A stretch of DNA of 64,000 bases, taken from contig NZ_SLWK01000001.1 of assembly GCF_004345615.1 (NCBI RefSeq), forward strand, positions 682,001-746,000, given 5' to 3'. The notes beneath the pieces are model-generated. The model made no database searches. It saw only the letters and a program-made list of their open reading frames with translations, and was not told where the DNA came from. Shown here in pieces: positions 7,404 through 16,251 of this stretch. The position numbers and the translations under genes were made by a program. Positions within the stretch are counted from its first letter, which is position 1; each line of letters opens with the position of its first letter. The DNA is from Natronoflexus pectinivorans. GTDB lineage: Bacteria > Bacteroidota > Bacteroidia > Bacteroidales > Marinilabiliaceae.

Positions 7404-8636
7404 TTATCCAAAGAAAAGGTATCCAATCAAAATGGCTGCGATGATTCCGGTAAAATCGGCAATTAATCCGCACGAAACGGCGTGCCGTGTTTTCCGGATG
7501 CCCACAGACCCAAAATAAACCGCAATGATATAAAAAGTAGTATCGGTGGCGCCCTGCACCGTCGAAGCCAAACGACCGGCAAATGAATCAACGCCGTAGG
7601 CGTCGATGGCATCGACCATCATCCCTCTGGCCCCTCCTCCGCTCAATGGTTTCATTAAGGCAGTTGGCAAGGCATCCACAAAACGGGTATCAACTCCAAA
7701 CCATCCAAAAAAAGCGGCAATGCCATCAATTAAAAAATCCATAGCCCCAGATGCTCTGAAAACACCAATAGCAACCAAAATAGCCACCAGGTAAGGAACA
7801 ATTTTTATGGCAATTGTAAAACCTTCCTTTCCTCCCTCAATAAACGATTCATAAACATTAACTTTTTGTAAAGCGGCACGCACAATGAACAGGGTAATAA
7901 AGGAAAAGAGAATAAAATTAGCTACTAACAACGATACGGTGCTCATCAAGCTCCTGTCGAGCAACGAGAATCCGTAAATCAATCCAACCACCATGGCTGT
8001 CATTCCTCCAAGCCACGCCAAAATAATGGGGTCGTATAATTTAATACGCTGAACAATCGATACTGAGATAATCCCTGCCAAGGTTGAAAAAAATGTGGCG
8101 AGCATGATGGGCAAAAATATGTCGGCGGGATTGGCGGCTCCAAACTGTGCCCTGTAAACCATAACAGACACAGGTATGATGGTAAGCCCAGAGGTATTAA
8201 GCACCAAAAACATAATTTGTGCATTGGACGCCGTATCCTTTTTCGGGTTGGCCGTTTGCATCTCTTTCATGGCTTTAAGTCCGAGGGGCGTGGCGGCATT
8301 ATCAAGACCAAGCATGTTGGCAGCAAAATTCATCATCATGGAGCCGTATGCCGGATGGTCTTTCGGCAGATCTGGAAACAGCCGGCGGAAAAAAGGAGCA
8401 GTCACCCGTGTAAGGGCTTGAACCATACCTCCATGTTCAGCAATTTTCATAAACCCAAGCCACAATGTAAGCACTCCGGTAAGTCCAAGCGAAATGGTAA
8501 AACCTGACCGTGCGTACTCAAAGGTTGCATTGACCAGCTCCGGAAAAACTTCAACATCCTGAAATATGATGAGCCGAAGAAGCGCAACCACAAATGCGAT
8601 AAGAAAAAATGCTATCCATATATAATTTAAGACCAT
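7404..8636 (-). CDS. Fused SpmA/SpmB-like nucleoside-recognition (Gate) membrane protein
   Basis: A 410-residue integral membrane protein with two Gate (nucleoside recognition) domains. The first half (ITLGLTGVLTLWLGFMKIAEHGG-like stretch, then NFAANMLGLDNAATPLGLKAM) corresponds to Bacillus SpmA. The second half (VPYLVAILVAIGVFRASGAM and LMKPLSGGGARGMM, with SVQGATDTTFYIIAVYFGSVG) corresponds to SpmB. The fused form is widespread in Bacteroidota, which do not sporulate, so the spore-maturation name describes ancestry only. It is a probable transporter of unknown substrate. No operon partner is evident. Confidence 0.85.
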   Translation of the reverse strand: MVLNYIWIAFFLIAFVVALLRLIIFQDVEVFPELVNATFEYARSGFTISLGLTGVLTLWLGFMKIAEHGGMVQALTRVTAPFFRRLFPDLPKDHPAYGSMMMNFAANMLGLDNAATPLGLKAMKEMQTANPKKDTASNAQIMFLVLNTSGLTIIPVSVMVYRAQFGAANPADIFLPIMLATFFSTLAGIISVSIVQRIKLYDPIILAWLGGMTAMVVGLIYGFSLLDRSLMSTVSLLVANFILFSFITLFIVRAALQKVNVYESFIEGGKEGFTIAIKIVPYLVAILVAIGVFRASGAMDFLIDGIAAFFGWFGVDTRFVDALPTALMKPLSGGGARGMMVDAIDAYGVDSFAGRLASTVQGATDTTFYIIAVYFGSVGIRKTRHAVSCGLIADFTGIIAAILIGYLFFG

Positions 8637-8846
8637 AACTTTTTAAAGATAAAGAGATATTAGATATTTAGAATAATAGATAAGGGGAAAAATAGCAATT
8701 CCCGAGACCCTGGTAATAAATTTAAATTAGATTTTGAACATCATCACATATTACTAGAATATCAATTCAACTCTATCTTATATCTAAAACTCTATTTGTC
8801 TAATGTCTAAATTTCTATTCTCTGCACAAAAATTGAGGACAGAAAC

Positions 8847-9335
8847 TCACTTTGTAATATCAGGCTTTTGATGCGGAGCTCCAAATTCTTTGCAGCTTAT
8901 CTGCTCCACCGGAACCTCCCAAATTTTCACATTTCGTACAGCAGGGTCGCTATACTCAAAATGTTTATCGGAGTATTGCTCCATAATGATGTCCAGCGCC
9001 CGCCGTTTTTTGTCCATGTCTTCAACAAACCGAACTTTACCAAAAGCCACCACGCTTTTCGATTTCATACGGTAACTGCAAGCTACCTTCGGATGCTGAA
9101 ACGCCAGCTCATGATCGGCACTGAAGGTAATGCAAATATTGGGGCTTTTATCCAGACAATCAATAACCCTACCCGTGGGTGCACTATGCAGATAAATGAT
9201 TCCATTATCGTAACCAAAGTTCATTGGAAGCACATAAGGCAAATTGTCGGGTGTGACCACGCCAATAAAGCAAATGTCGCATTTCCTGATAATGGCTTCA
9301 ATGGTTGCCTGATCTTCGTGTACAACTGTCTTCAT
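8847..9335 (-). CDS. Nim-like pyridoxamine 5'-phosphate oxidase family flavoprotein
   Basis: A 162-residue split-barrel FMN-binding protein of the Pyridox_ox_2/NimA type. It starts MKTVVHEDQATIEAIIRKCDICFIGVV, followed by LPYVLPMNFGYDNGIIYLHSA and NICITFSADHELA, the core motifs of this family. Members reduce or bind flavins and some confer nitroimidazole resistance; the role here cannot be specified. It lies downstream of dnaG in the same direction with a 19-base gap, so co-transcription is likely. Confidence 0.85.
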   Translation of the reverse strand: MKTVVHEDQATIEAIIRKCDICFIGVVTPDNLPYVLPMNFGYDNGIIYLHSAPTGRVIDCLDKSPNICITFSADHELAFQHPKVACSYRMKSKSVVAFGKVRFVEDMDKKRRALDIIMEQYSDKHFEYSDPAVRNVKIWEVPVEQISCKEFGAPHQKPDITK

Positions 9336-9354
9336 GAAAAAAGAATTTTCAATT

Positions 9355-11307
9355 TTATATAATGGTTCTTTCTCCTTGTTGGAGAGAAATCAGTTTGAAA
9401 ACATTCTGCAACAAACTCATCTCCTTAATCAATTCCATGACCTCCTCCATATTCCCCTGCTTTTCGGCTTGTTGTAGTTTCATTCGGGTTTGTTCGAGCT
9501 TTAGTTTCACCAGTTTCCACTTAAGTTCCAGCACCACTTTTGGAACCAAAATGGCCAATAAATCGGTATCAGATTTAATAACACCATGCTTTTTATGGAT
9601 TTTACTCAGCGGATATTCCCTTGCAATTAAATCTGTTGCCAGTTGTGAAATATCAGGGTTTGAATGCGAAATGAAGTACTTATTGGCTATAAAGTCAGAT
9701 GTTTTCATTTGTTCCTCATACTCTTCGAGTATGAGGTTATACACAGGGTTTTCACTTTTCAGTTCATCCTGACGCAACTCATTTACAATGTATTCCCCCA
9801 CCAACATCACGGCCTTTTTGTCTCCCAAATCCACCTCTCCTAAATCAAGATGCCCATATTTTAATAAAAACCTTAAAATCTCCTTTTCTTCTGCATCCAG
9901 AGGATTTTTTGAAGATGCTGTAATGGCTGTCGGCTGATTTTGAGGTACCGGCTCCTCTGTTTTTTCCTTATAAGCAGTCCTACCCGCCTCCTTATCACGC
10001 TGCTTTTTCTTTATTTTACCAATCTCGCTGTAAAGCACTGATTCTTCAACCTGAAGGAGTGTACTACACTCCTTCACATAAACCGATCGGATAATCTGAT
10101 CGGGAATAACCGATATGGATTTGACGATATCCTGAATCAACTGAGCCCGTTTGATGGGATCGTTGTTGCTATCTGCCAGTAAGATGGATGTTTTAAATTT
10201 GATGAAATCGGTCTCATTTTCTGAAATATACCTACGCAACTCATCTCCCGACATTTTTTTTGCAAAGGAATCGGGATCCTCTCCTTCAGGAAGAAGGAGC
10301 ACTTTAACATTCATTCCCTCTTCCAGAATCAGGTCAATTCCCCTGAGAGAGGCTTTTATACCGGCCGGATCGCCATCATATATGATGGTGATATTTGGTG
10401 TAAACCTCGCAATAAGCCTTATTTGGTCAGGTGTAAGAGCGGTTCCCGAGGAAGCCACCACATTGGTGATGCCTGCCTGATGAAATGAAAGCACATCGGT
10501 ATAACCTTCCACCAGGTAGGTTCTGTCCTGTCGGGTCATCTCCTGACGAGCAAAGTAAATGCCGTAAAGAATCTTGCTTTTATGATAAATTTCTGACTCC
10601 GGAGAGTTGAGATATTTGGCTGCCTTAGCATCCGATTTCAGGATACGGCCTCCAAAAGCTATGACTTTTCCTGATAAACTGTGTATGGGAAAAATAACCC
10701 TTCCACGGAAGCGATCCGCTTTGTAATCATCACGAACAACAGTCAATCCGGTTTTCTCCAAAAAGTTGAGCTTATAGCCTTCGATGGTGGCCTGACGTGT
10801 AAAAGCATCCTTGTTGTCGGGGGAATAACCCAATTGAAATTTTTTGATGATTTCCGCATCAAACCCACGTTGCTTAAAATATCCAAGTCCTACAGATTGG
10901 CCTTCATCGGTTTCAAACATGTTTTTGGTGAACCAGCGAGCGGCAAAATTAGTGACCACCATCATGCTCTCCCGCTCATTCTGTTTGACCATCTCCTCAG
11001 GAGTGGCCTCCTTCTCTTCAATGGGGATATGGAATTTTCTTCCAAGAGTTTTAATAGCATCAACAAAAGATATCTGCTCATGCTCCATTAAAAAGTTCAC
11101 GGCATTACCCCCTTTGCCACAACCAAAACACTTAAAAATACCTTTGTGAGGAGAAACAATAAACGAAGGGGTTTTTTCATTATGAAAGGGACAATGGCCA
11201 ATATAATTTATCCCTCTTTTTTTAAGAGAAATAAACTCCGAAATCACGTCAGTGATTTGGCTTTGTGCTGTTTCCATTACCCTGTCAATGGTGGCTTTAT
11301 CTATCAT
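9355..11307 (-). CDS. dnaG: DNA primase
   Basis: Makes RNA primers at the replication fork. With the start at ATG 11307 it has 650 residues. The N-terminal CHC2 zinc ribbon has C39, H42, C60 and C63 (CPFH and CFGC). The catalytic core has LVEGYTDVLSFHQAG and the TOPRIM acidic motif YDGDPAGIKASLRG. The C-terminal 200 residues form the helicase-binding region, with a charged linker rich in Lys/Glu/Pro. The start eight codons further upstream lies within the candidate -7 element TATCTTTG (11336-11329), which favours the inner start. It is probably followed by the Nim-like gene on the same RNA. Confidence 0.96.
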   Translation of the reverse strand: MIDKATIDRVMETAQSQITDVISEFISLKKRGINYIGHCPFHNEKTPSFIVSPHKGIFKCFGCGKGGNAVNFLMEHEQISFVDAIKTLGRKFHIPIEEKEATPEEMVKQNERESMMVVTNFAARWFTKNMFETDEGQSVGLGYFKQRGFDAEIIKKFQLGYSPDNKDAFTRQATIEGYKLNFLEKTGLTVVRDDYKADRFRGRVIFPIHSLSGKVIAFGGRILKSDAKAAKYLNSPESEIYHKSKILYGIYFARQEMTRQDRTYLVEGYTDVLSFHQAGITNVVASSGTALTPDQIRLIARFTPNITIIYDGDPAGIKASLRGIDLILEEGMNVKVLLLPEGEDPDSFAKKMSGDELRRYISENETDFIKFKTSILLADSNNDPIKRAQLIQDIVKSISVIPDQIIRSVYVKECSTLLQVEESVLYSEIGKIKKKQRDKEAGRTAYKEKTEEPVPQNQPTAITASSKNPLDAEEKEILRFLLKYGHLDLGEVDLGDKKAVMLVGEYIVNELRQDELKSENPVYNLILEEYEEQMKTSDFIANKYFISHSNPDISQLATDLIAREYPLSKIHKKHGVIKSDTDLLAILVPKVVLELKWKLVKLKLEQTRMKLQQAEKQGNMEEVMELIKEMSLLQNVFKLISLQQGERTII

Positions 11308-11328
11308 GTCTCCCTCGTTATTCAGAAT

Positions 11329-11336
11329 CAAAGATA
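11329..11336 (-). promoter_or_regulatory. Candidate -7 element of the dnaG promoter
   Basis: TATCTTTG on the minus strand matches TAnnTTTG and ends 21 bases before the dnaG ATG at 11307. No clear -33 element. Confidence 0.5.
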
Positions 11337-11430
11337 GAGAAATATCGCAGAATAATGAAAAGAGGTGTTTATCCGGGAGTGGTGAAATCAGCGTAGAGGA
11401 GTTTAGATTAAACTACATTCTACAATAAAT

Positions 11431-11483
11431 ATACCAAGAGGCGGTTTCAATGCAACTTTGCACCGAATTCCGCCTCTTGGCAT
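11431..11483 (-). terminator. Long imperfect inverted repeat downstream of the efflux operon
   Basis: Arms 11431-11444 and 11470-11483 match at 13 of 14 positions, including 12 consecutive bases with a CCGCCTCTTGG core, around a 25-base loop. The loop holds a smaller hairpin (TGCAA/TTGCA at 11451-11462). It starts 35 bases past the RND permease stop. It may be the operon terminator, though no long U run follows; a small mobile repeat is an alternative. Confidence 0.55.
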
Positions 11484-11517
11484 AGTGCCATAATTTTTAC
11501 TGCTATATCAAAATAAG

Positions 11518-14500
11518 CTACTCCTCAACAACTTTCTCTTTTACGTAATAATTTCGAACCCGAACAGCCATGTTGTACATAACGGGAGCCATTATCAACG
11601 TAAGGAAAGTGGAGGTTGTTAGCCCGAAAATAACCGCCGAGGACATGGGTCCCCAAAAAGCTGCATTATCTCCTCCAAAATATATCTTAGGATCAAGTTG
11701 GGTAAACAGACTAAAAAAATCGAAGTTTAACCCAATGGCCAATGGAATCAATCCAAGAATCGTTGTTATGGCAGTTAGTAATACCGGTCTCAAACGGGTT
11801 CGTCCGGCAGAAATAACTGCTTCAACTTCATCTTCCCGTGTTAATCGTGCCCGGCTGTGTAAACCAAGAATTTCGCGCCTTTCATTTCGTTTTATATCGA
11901 TGTAATCGATTAAAACAATTCCATTATTCACAACGATTCCAGCCAATGAAACAATCCCAACCCCAGTCATCAAAATTACAAAGTCCATATTAAAAGCTGC
12001 CAATCCTAAAAACACCCCAATGGTACTCAGTACAACAGTGGCAAGAATAATCATGGGTTTAATGGCCGAGTTGAACTGTGTAATCAATATCATGGAAATA
12101 AGCGCAATGGCTATGAATAGTGCCCTTAGCAGGAAATCAGAGGTTTCCTGCTGGTTTTCCTGCTCACCGGTCATTTCCCAATAGTAACCCGGAGGCATTT
12201 CATATCTGCCTAATAATTCCCTGATATCATTATTGATTCTATTGGCATTGTACCCTTCAATTACATTAGAATAAACTGTTATAACACGTGTATTGTCCTT
12301 ACGCTTAATATCTTCATAAGTCGTTCCGTAAGAATAATCGGCTACCGAAGAGACAGGTATATGAAAACTGAAACCCTCTTTCTCAACCTTGATTTTCATG
12401 TTCATCAGAGCCGATACATTGTTGCGGAATTCATCGTCCAACCTAACAACAATGTCAAATTCATCCTCTCCATCTTTAAACTTATCAACACGATTTCCGT
12501 AGAGTGCTGTCCGCATGGTACTTGCCACCAGCTCGGTTGACAAACCTAACCGGCGAACCATCTCCCTGTTAATGGTCAGAAGCATCTCAGGCTTGCTCAT
12601 ATTGATGTCAAGCTGGAGATTTTCTATCCCGGGAATTCTTCTGTCATCAATGGTTTGTTTGATATCTTCTGCCAAATTTACCAGTGTTGCAAAGTCATCG
12701 CCCGAGACTTCAATATTGATTGGTCGACCTACGGGGGGACCTTCGTCCTCCTTTTCAACAAAAAACTCAGCTCCCGTAAAATCCTTTAATGCTTCTGTAA
12801 GTTCCAGCATGATTTTGGAAGTGCTGATGCCATCCCGGTCGATAAACTCAACAAAAGTGATGGTAAACAAGGCCTTATTTGGTGCTCTTGATGGCTCAAA
12901 AAAATCACCTTTACCATTTCCCACATTTACTCCAACCGATTTTACAATGTGCTCATAGGGTTCAAGAACTTCGAATACAATTTTTTCTGCTTCACGTGAA
13001 ACAACATCTGTTCGGTCAATGTCGGTTCCAAGGGGAAGTTCCATGGTAATATAAACGGTTTTGGGATCATTCTCAGGAAAAAATATCACATTTGGATTTG
13101 ACGCCCCAAAAATCATAATTGAAACTACAAACAGTACGAACATGGCTGCCACCAACATTTTGGAAGTCAATCGTCCCATGGCTAATCTTAAAGTTTTCTC
13201 ATATTGCCGATCGATCCATGGTAAAAAACGCTGTTGAAAATTTCTGGCTCCCGGTTTCAGAATATACACGTTTAAAAGACTCATTAAAAGTGGCAATACC
13301 AGTAAGTTCCCCATTAAAAGATTCCCGGATAAATAGAAAACAACTCCAATAACAGCCAATGAACCTGTTATAGTAAACAACCTTTTAACATTGACCTTTG
13401 CCGTTGGATCCTCAACTTTTACAAAACGAGCCATAAAAACAGGATTCAAAACCAACGCCACAAAAAGTGATGAAGACAAAACTATGATTAATGTAATAGG
13501 AAGAAATTTCATGAATTCGCCAACAATTCCGGGCCATAACAACAATGGGAAAAATGCAGCCAGAGTTGTTGCAGTAGATGTTATAATTGGAATCGCGATT
13601 TCACTTACACCTTTTTTAATGGCATCCATCTTTTTGTATCCTTCCTCATATAAGCGATAGGAATTCTCAACCACCACAATGGCATTATCAACAAGCATCC
13701 CAAGCGCAAGCAGTAAGCTAAATAGGATCATGGTGTTTATAGTATATCCCAATTCTCCTAATACCAGAAATGATATAAACATGGACATTGGGATGGCGAT
13801 GCCCGAGAAAAAAGCATTCCTTATTCCCATAAAAAGGTACAGTACCAGAATTACCAGAATCATCCCCAAAAGAATTGAGTTTTCAAGATTACTGATCTGA
13901 TCCCTGATATAAACAGACATATCATCTGTTACAGTGATGGATAAATCTGGAGGGAGTTGACCCGAAGCCTGTTTATTCTCAATAATCCTGAAAATTTGAT
14001 CAGTGGCATCCAGAAGGTTCTCTCCACTCTTTTTTATCACACTCAACGACACCACCGGCTGATTATTCAACCGTGCTATGGTTGATTGGTCTTCAAAACC
14101 ATCTACAACCCTTGCCAAATCCCTCAGATAAACAATCTTATCATTTTCAAATTTAACAATGGTGCTCTCCAGCTCTTCCATTGAGCGATAATTAGCCTCT
14201 GTACGCAACGACCGACGTGTGCCATCCACCAAAATCTCACCTGCTCCAATGTTAACATTTTCAGTCATGATGGCAAGTTCCAAATCCATAAATGTCAGGT
14301 CGTAGGCCTCCAGCAAAAGAGGATTAACCAGAATATTAATCTGGCGCTCGTCCACACCGCGAATATCGGCTTCCCTTATTTCACGAAGTGATTCAATATC
14401 CTCCTGCAGATTTTCAGCAAATTGCTTCAACTCGTACAAACTGTAATCCCCCGAGAGATTGATGTTCAGAATGGGAAACTCCGAAAAATCAATGTCCTCA

Positions 14501-14925
14501 ACAATGGGATCAAAATCCATGTCGTCAGGCAAGTCACTTTTTGCCTTATCCACTTCATCCTTTACATCCTGAAGAGCCTGTCGCACATCCACATCCGCTT
14601 CAAACTCCACCATAATTAAGCTCATGTCCTGATATGAAGCGGAAGATAAAACCTTTACTCCATTAAGGCCTTTCAACTGCTTCTCTATTGGCCTGGTTAT
14701 TAAGTTCTCAATATCCGGTGGGCTATTTCCCGGATAGGGGGTCTGCACCATGATATAAGGAATCACAATTTCGGGAAACAACTCCCTTTGCATGCTCCTG
14801 TATGTAAATATTCCTCCTATCAACAGGAAAAAAGTTAGAATATATATGGTGTTCTTATTGGACAGTGCCCAATAAGTTGGCTTAAAATTTCTGTGACTTA
14901 TATCGCCATTTTTTACCTTATCCAT
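11518..14925 (-). CDS. RND efflux permease, HAE-1 (AcrB-like) family
   Basis: Inner-membrane pump of a tripartite efflux system, driven by the proton gradient. From ATG 14925 the protein has 1135 residues starting MDKVKNGDISHRNFKPTYWALSNK; an upstream in-frame ATG at 15018 would fall inside an intercistronic hairpin and adds an unlikely 31 residues. Family motifs: VQTPYPGNSPPDIENLITRPIEKQL in the N-terminal porter region, GMLVDNAIVVVENSYRLYEEG in the fourth membrane segment (one of the paired Asp of AcrB is Asn here, as in many Gram-positive-type homologues), and the duplicated second half with GIVVNNGIVLIDYI. Last gene of TolC-adaptor-permease. The substrate is not predictable. Confidence 0.94.
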   Translation of the reverse strand: MDKVKNGDISHRNFKPTYWALSNKNTIYILTFFLLIGGIFTYRSMQRELFPEIVIPYIMVQTPYPGNSPPDIENLITRPIEKQLKGLNGVKVLSSASYQDMSLIMVEFEADVDVRQALQDVKDEVDKAKSDLPDDMDFDPIVEDIDFSEFPILNINLSGDYSLYELKQFAENLQEDIESLREIREADIRGVDERQINILVNPLLLEAYDLTFMDLELAIMTENVNIGAGEILVDGTRRSLRTEANYRSMEELESTIVKFENDKIVYLRDLARVVDGFEDQSTIARLNNQPVVSLSVIKKSGENLLDATDQIFRIIENKQASGQLPPDLSITVTDDMSVYIRDQISNLENSILLGMILVILVLYLFMGIRNAFFSGIAIPMSMFISFLVLGELGYTINTMILFSLLLALGMLVDNAIVVVENSYRLYEEGYKKMDAIKKGVSEIAIPIITSTATTLAAFFPLLLWPGIVGEFMKFLPITLIIVLSSSLFVALVLNPVFMARFVKVEDPTAKVNVKRLFTITGSLAVIGVVFYLSGNLLMGNLLVLPLLMSLLNVYILKPGARNFQQRFLPWIDRQYEKTLRLAMGRLTSKMLVAAMFVLFVVSIMIFGASNPNVIFFPENDPKTVYITMELPLGTDIDRTDVVSREAEKIVFEVLEPYEHIVKSVGVNVGNGKGDFFEPSRAPNKALFTITFVEFIDRDGISTSKIMLELTEALKDFTGAEFFVEKEDEGPPVGRPINIEVSGDDFATLVNLAEDIKQTIDDRRIPGIENLQLDINMSKPEMLLTINREMVRRLGLSTELVASTMRTALYGNRVDKFKDGEDEFDIVVRLDDEFRNNVSALMNMKIKVEKEGFSFHIPVSSVADYSYGTTYEDIKRKDNTRVITVYSNVIEGYNANRINNDIRELLGRYEMPPGYYWEMTGEQENQQETSDFLLRALFIAIALISMILITQFNSAIKPMIILATVVLSTIGVFLGLAAFNMDFVILMTGVGIVSLAGIVVNNGIVLIDYIDIKRNERREILGLHSRARLTREDEVEAVISAGRTRLRPVLLTAITTILGLIPLAIGLNFDFFSLFTQLDPKIYFGGDNAAFWGPMSSAVIFGLTTSTFLTLIMAPVMYNMAVRVRNYYVKEKVVEE

Positions 14926-15001
14926 AAAAGTATCTGTTTGTAATAACGGTTTATGAAAAAACCTGACTATGGATTTCTCTGAAACGAAAAGGAATATGCA
15001 C

Positions 15002-15028
15002 CTAACACGTTTTTCCAAAACGTGTTAG
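15002..15028 (-). repeat. Intercistronic hairpin between adaptor and RND permease genes
   Basis: A perfect 12-bp stem (15002-15013 with 15017-15028) with a 3-base loop lies 37 bases after the adaptor stop and 77 bases before the permease ATG. There is no U run on the minus strand, so it may stabilise or process the mRNA rather than stop transcription. Confidence 0.75.
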
Positions 15029-15065
15029 TATTCATATATTTTAATAGTTAAGATTTCAGAAATCC

Positions 15066-16199
15066 TTAATTATTTACATTTAAAAGTGTTCCGTCCACCA
15101 CCATTGCGAATCCTTCGGTAATAACTTTATCTCCCGGATAAAGTCCCGACTCCACAACTGTATTGTTATTATGGTTGAGTCCTGTGGTTATGTATCGCTT
15201 ACGCGATACATAATTTCCATTTTCCTCTTCGGCAACAAATAGAAACTGACCGGTAAAATCCTGCTTTATTAAAATAGAAGGAACAACTAAAGCCTCGGGG
15301 TTTCGGTAAGTTCTAAGTTGCAAAACTGCCATCAGGTTAGGTTTAATCCTGTTTCCGGGGTTATCCATTTCTACCCTGATACGAAAAGTTCTGCTGTCGG
15401 CGTCAATAACCGATGATGTTCTGTTGATAGTTTCTGTTCTGGTCGTTCCCAAAACTGGGAATCTTACCGAAACAGAATCACCACTTCTGACCGATGTTAA
15501 ATGGCGTTCAGCCACATCTGCAGTAACATATAACTGCTCCACATTTACCACTCTGGCAAAAGGAATCGATGGACCGGCCATCTCGCCCTGCTTCTGAATT
15601 ACCTCATCCACCACCCCGTTCACTGGGGATTTTACAACTGCCATTGCCCGCTGAGCCTGTAACCCTTCAAGTCTTCTTTCCAGCGACTCTTTGTTGGATT
15701 TTGCCTGAAGATACTGAACTTCACTACCAATATTTTGATTCCAAAGCTTTGCCTGGCGTTCATACATGGTGTTGGCTAAATCTAGATTTACCTCCATCTC
15801 CTGAATAGAACGGTCAAGAGCATTCGTATTCAGTCTCGCCATGATGTCACCTTTGCGAACGTAATCACCCTCTTTCACCAGAATATCAACGATATTTCCG
15901 GCTGCTTCGGGACGTACAATCAGGTTACGGTCGGACTGAACACGACCCATTACCTCAATAAAATGTTCGAAAACGGTTTCCTTCAAGTCATTTAGTTCCA
16001 CATTGACCCTGGAACGGTCGGAGTTATTATCCAATTCATATTCAAGCTGAGCAATTTTTTGACGTAATTCATCCATCTGAGATCTGTACTCAGCCAACTG
16101 ATTCCTCTTGTCCTGCTCTTCATCAGCAACTCTTGCTCCACATCCGTGCAGCACCAATATAATGCTGACAACTACTACTCTGATAATATTCTTTGCCAT
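15066..16199 (-). CDS. RND efflux periplasmic adaptor (membrane fusion lipoprotein)
   Basis: Links the RND permease to the TolC-type channel. From ATG 16199 it has 377 residues. A lipoprotein signal ends at the Cys of LVLHGCGARV (about residue 20). A coiled coil follows (QLAEYRSQMDELRQKIAQL), then the lipoyl half-domain GRVQSDRNLIVRPEAAGNIV with DYVRKGDIMARL, a helical hairpin, and the beta-barrel (LTSVRSGDSVSVRFP). The additional N-terminal coiled coil before the lipoyl domain is a common Bacteroidota variant. Middle gene of the operon; an in-frame ATG seven codons upstream is possible but gives no better signal peptide. Confidence 0.93.
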   Translation of the reverse strand: MAKNIIRVVVVSIILVLHGCGARVADEEQDKRNQLAEYRSQMDELRQKIAQLEYELDNNSDRSRVNVELNDLKETVFEHFIEVMGRVQSDRNLIVRPEAAGNIVDILVKEGDYVRKGDIMARLNTNALDRSIQEMEVNLDLANTMYERQAKLWNQNIGSEVQYLQAKSNKESLERRLEGLQAQRAMAVVKSPVNGVVDEVIQKQGEMAGPSIPFARVVNVEQLYVTADVAERHLTSVRSGDSVSVRFPVLGTTRTETINRTSSVIDADSRTFRIRVEMDNPGNRIKPNLMAVLQLRTYRNPEALVVPSILIKQDFTGQFLFVAEEENGNYVSRKRYITTGLNHNNNTVVESGLYPGDKVITEGFAMVVDGTLLNVNN

Positions 16200-16251
16200 T
16201 GTTTCTCTGTATAATATCATTGGGAACGATTGATTTTTTAATCTCTGATTA

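Noticed and set aside
11308-11331. Eight-residue extension of DnaG
   Set aside because: Its start codon lies within the TATCTTTG element, and family members begin at the inner Met.
14926-15018. N-terminal extension of the RND permease
   Set aside because: The extra 31 residues start inside a 12-bp hairpin, have no family likeness, and the inner ATG at 14925 gives the canonical start.
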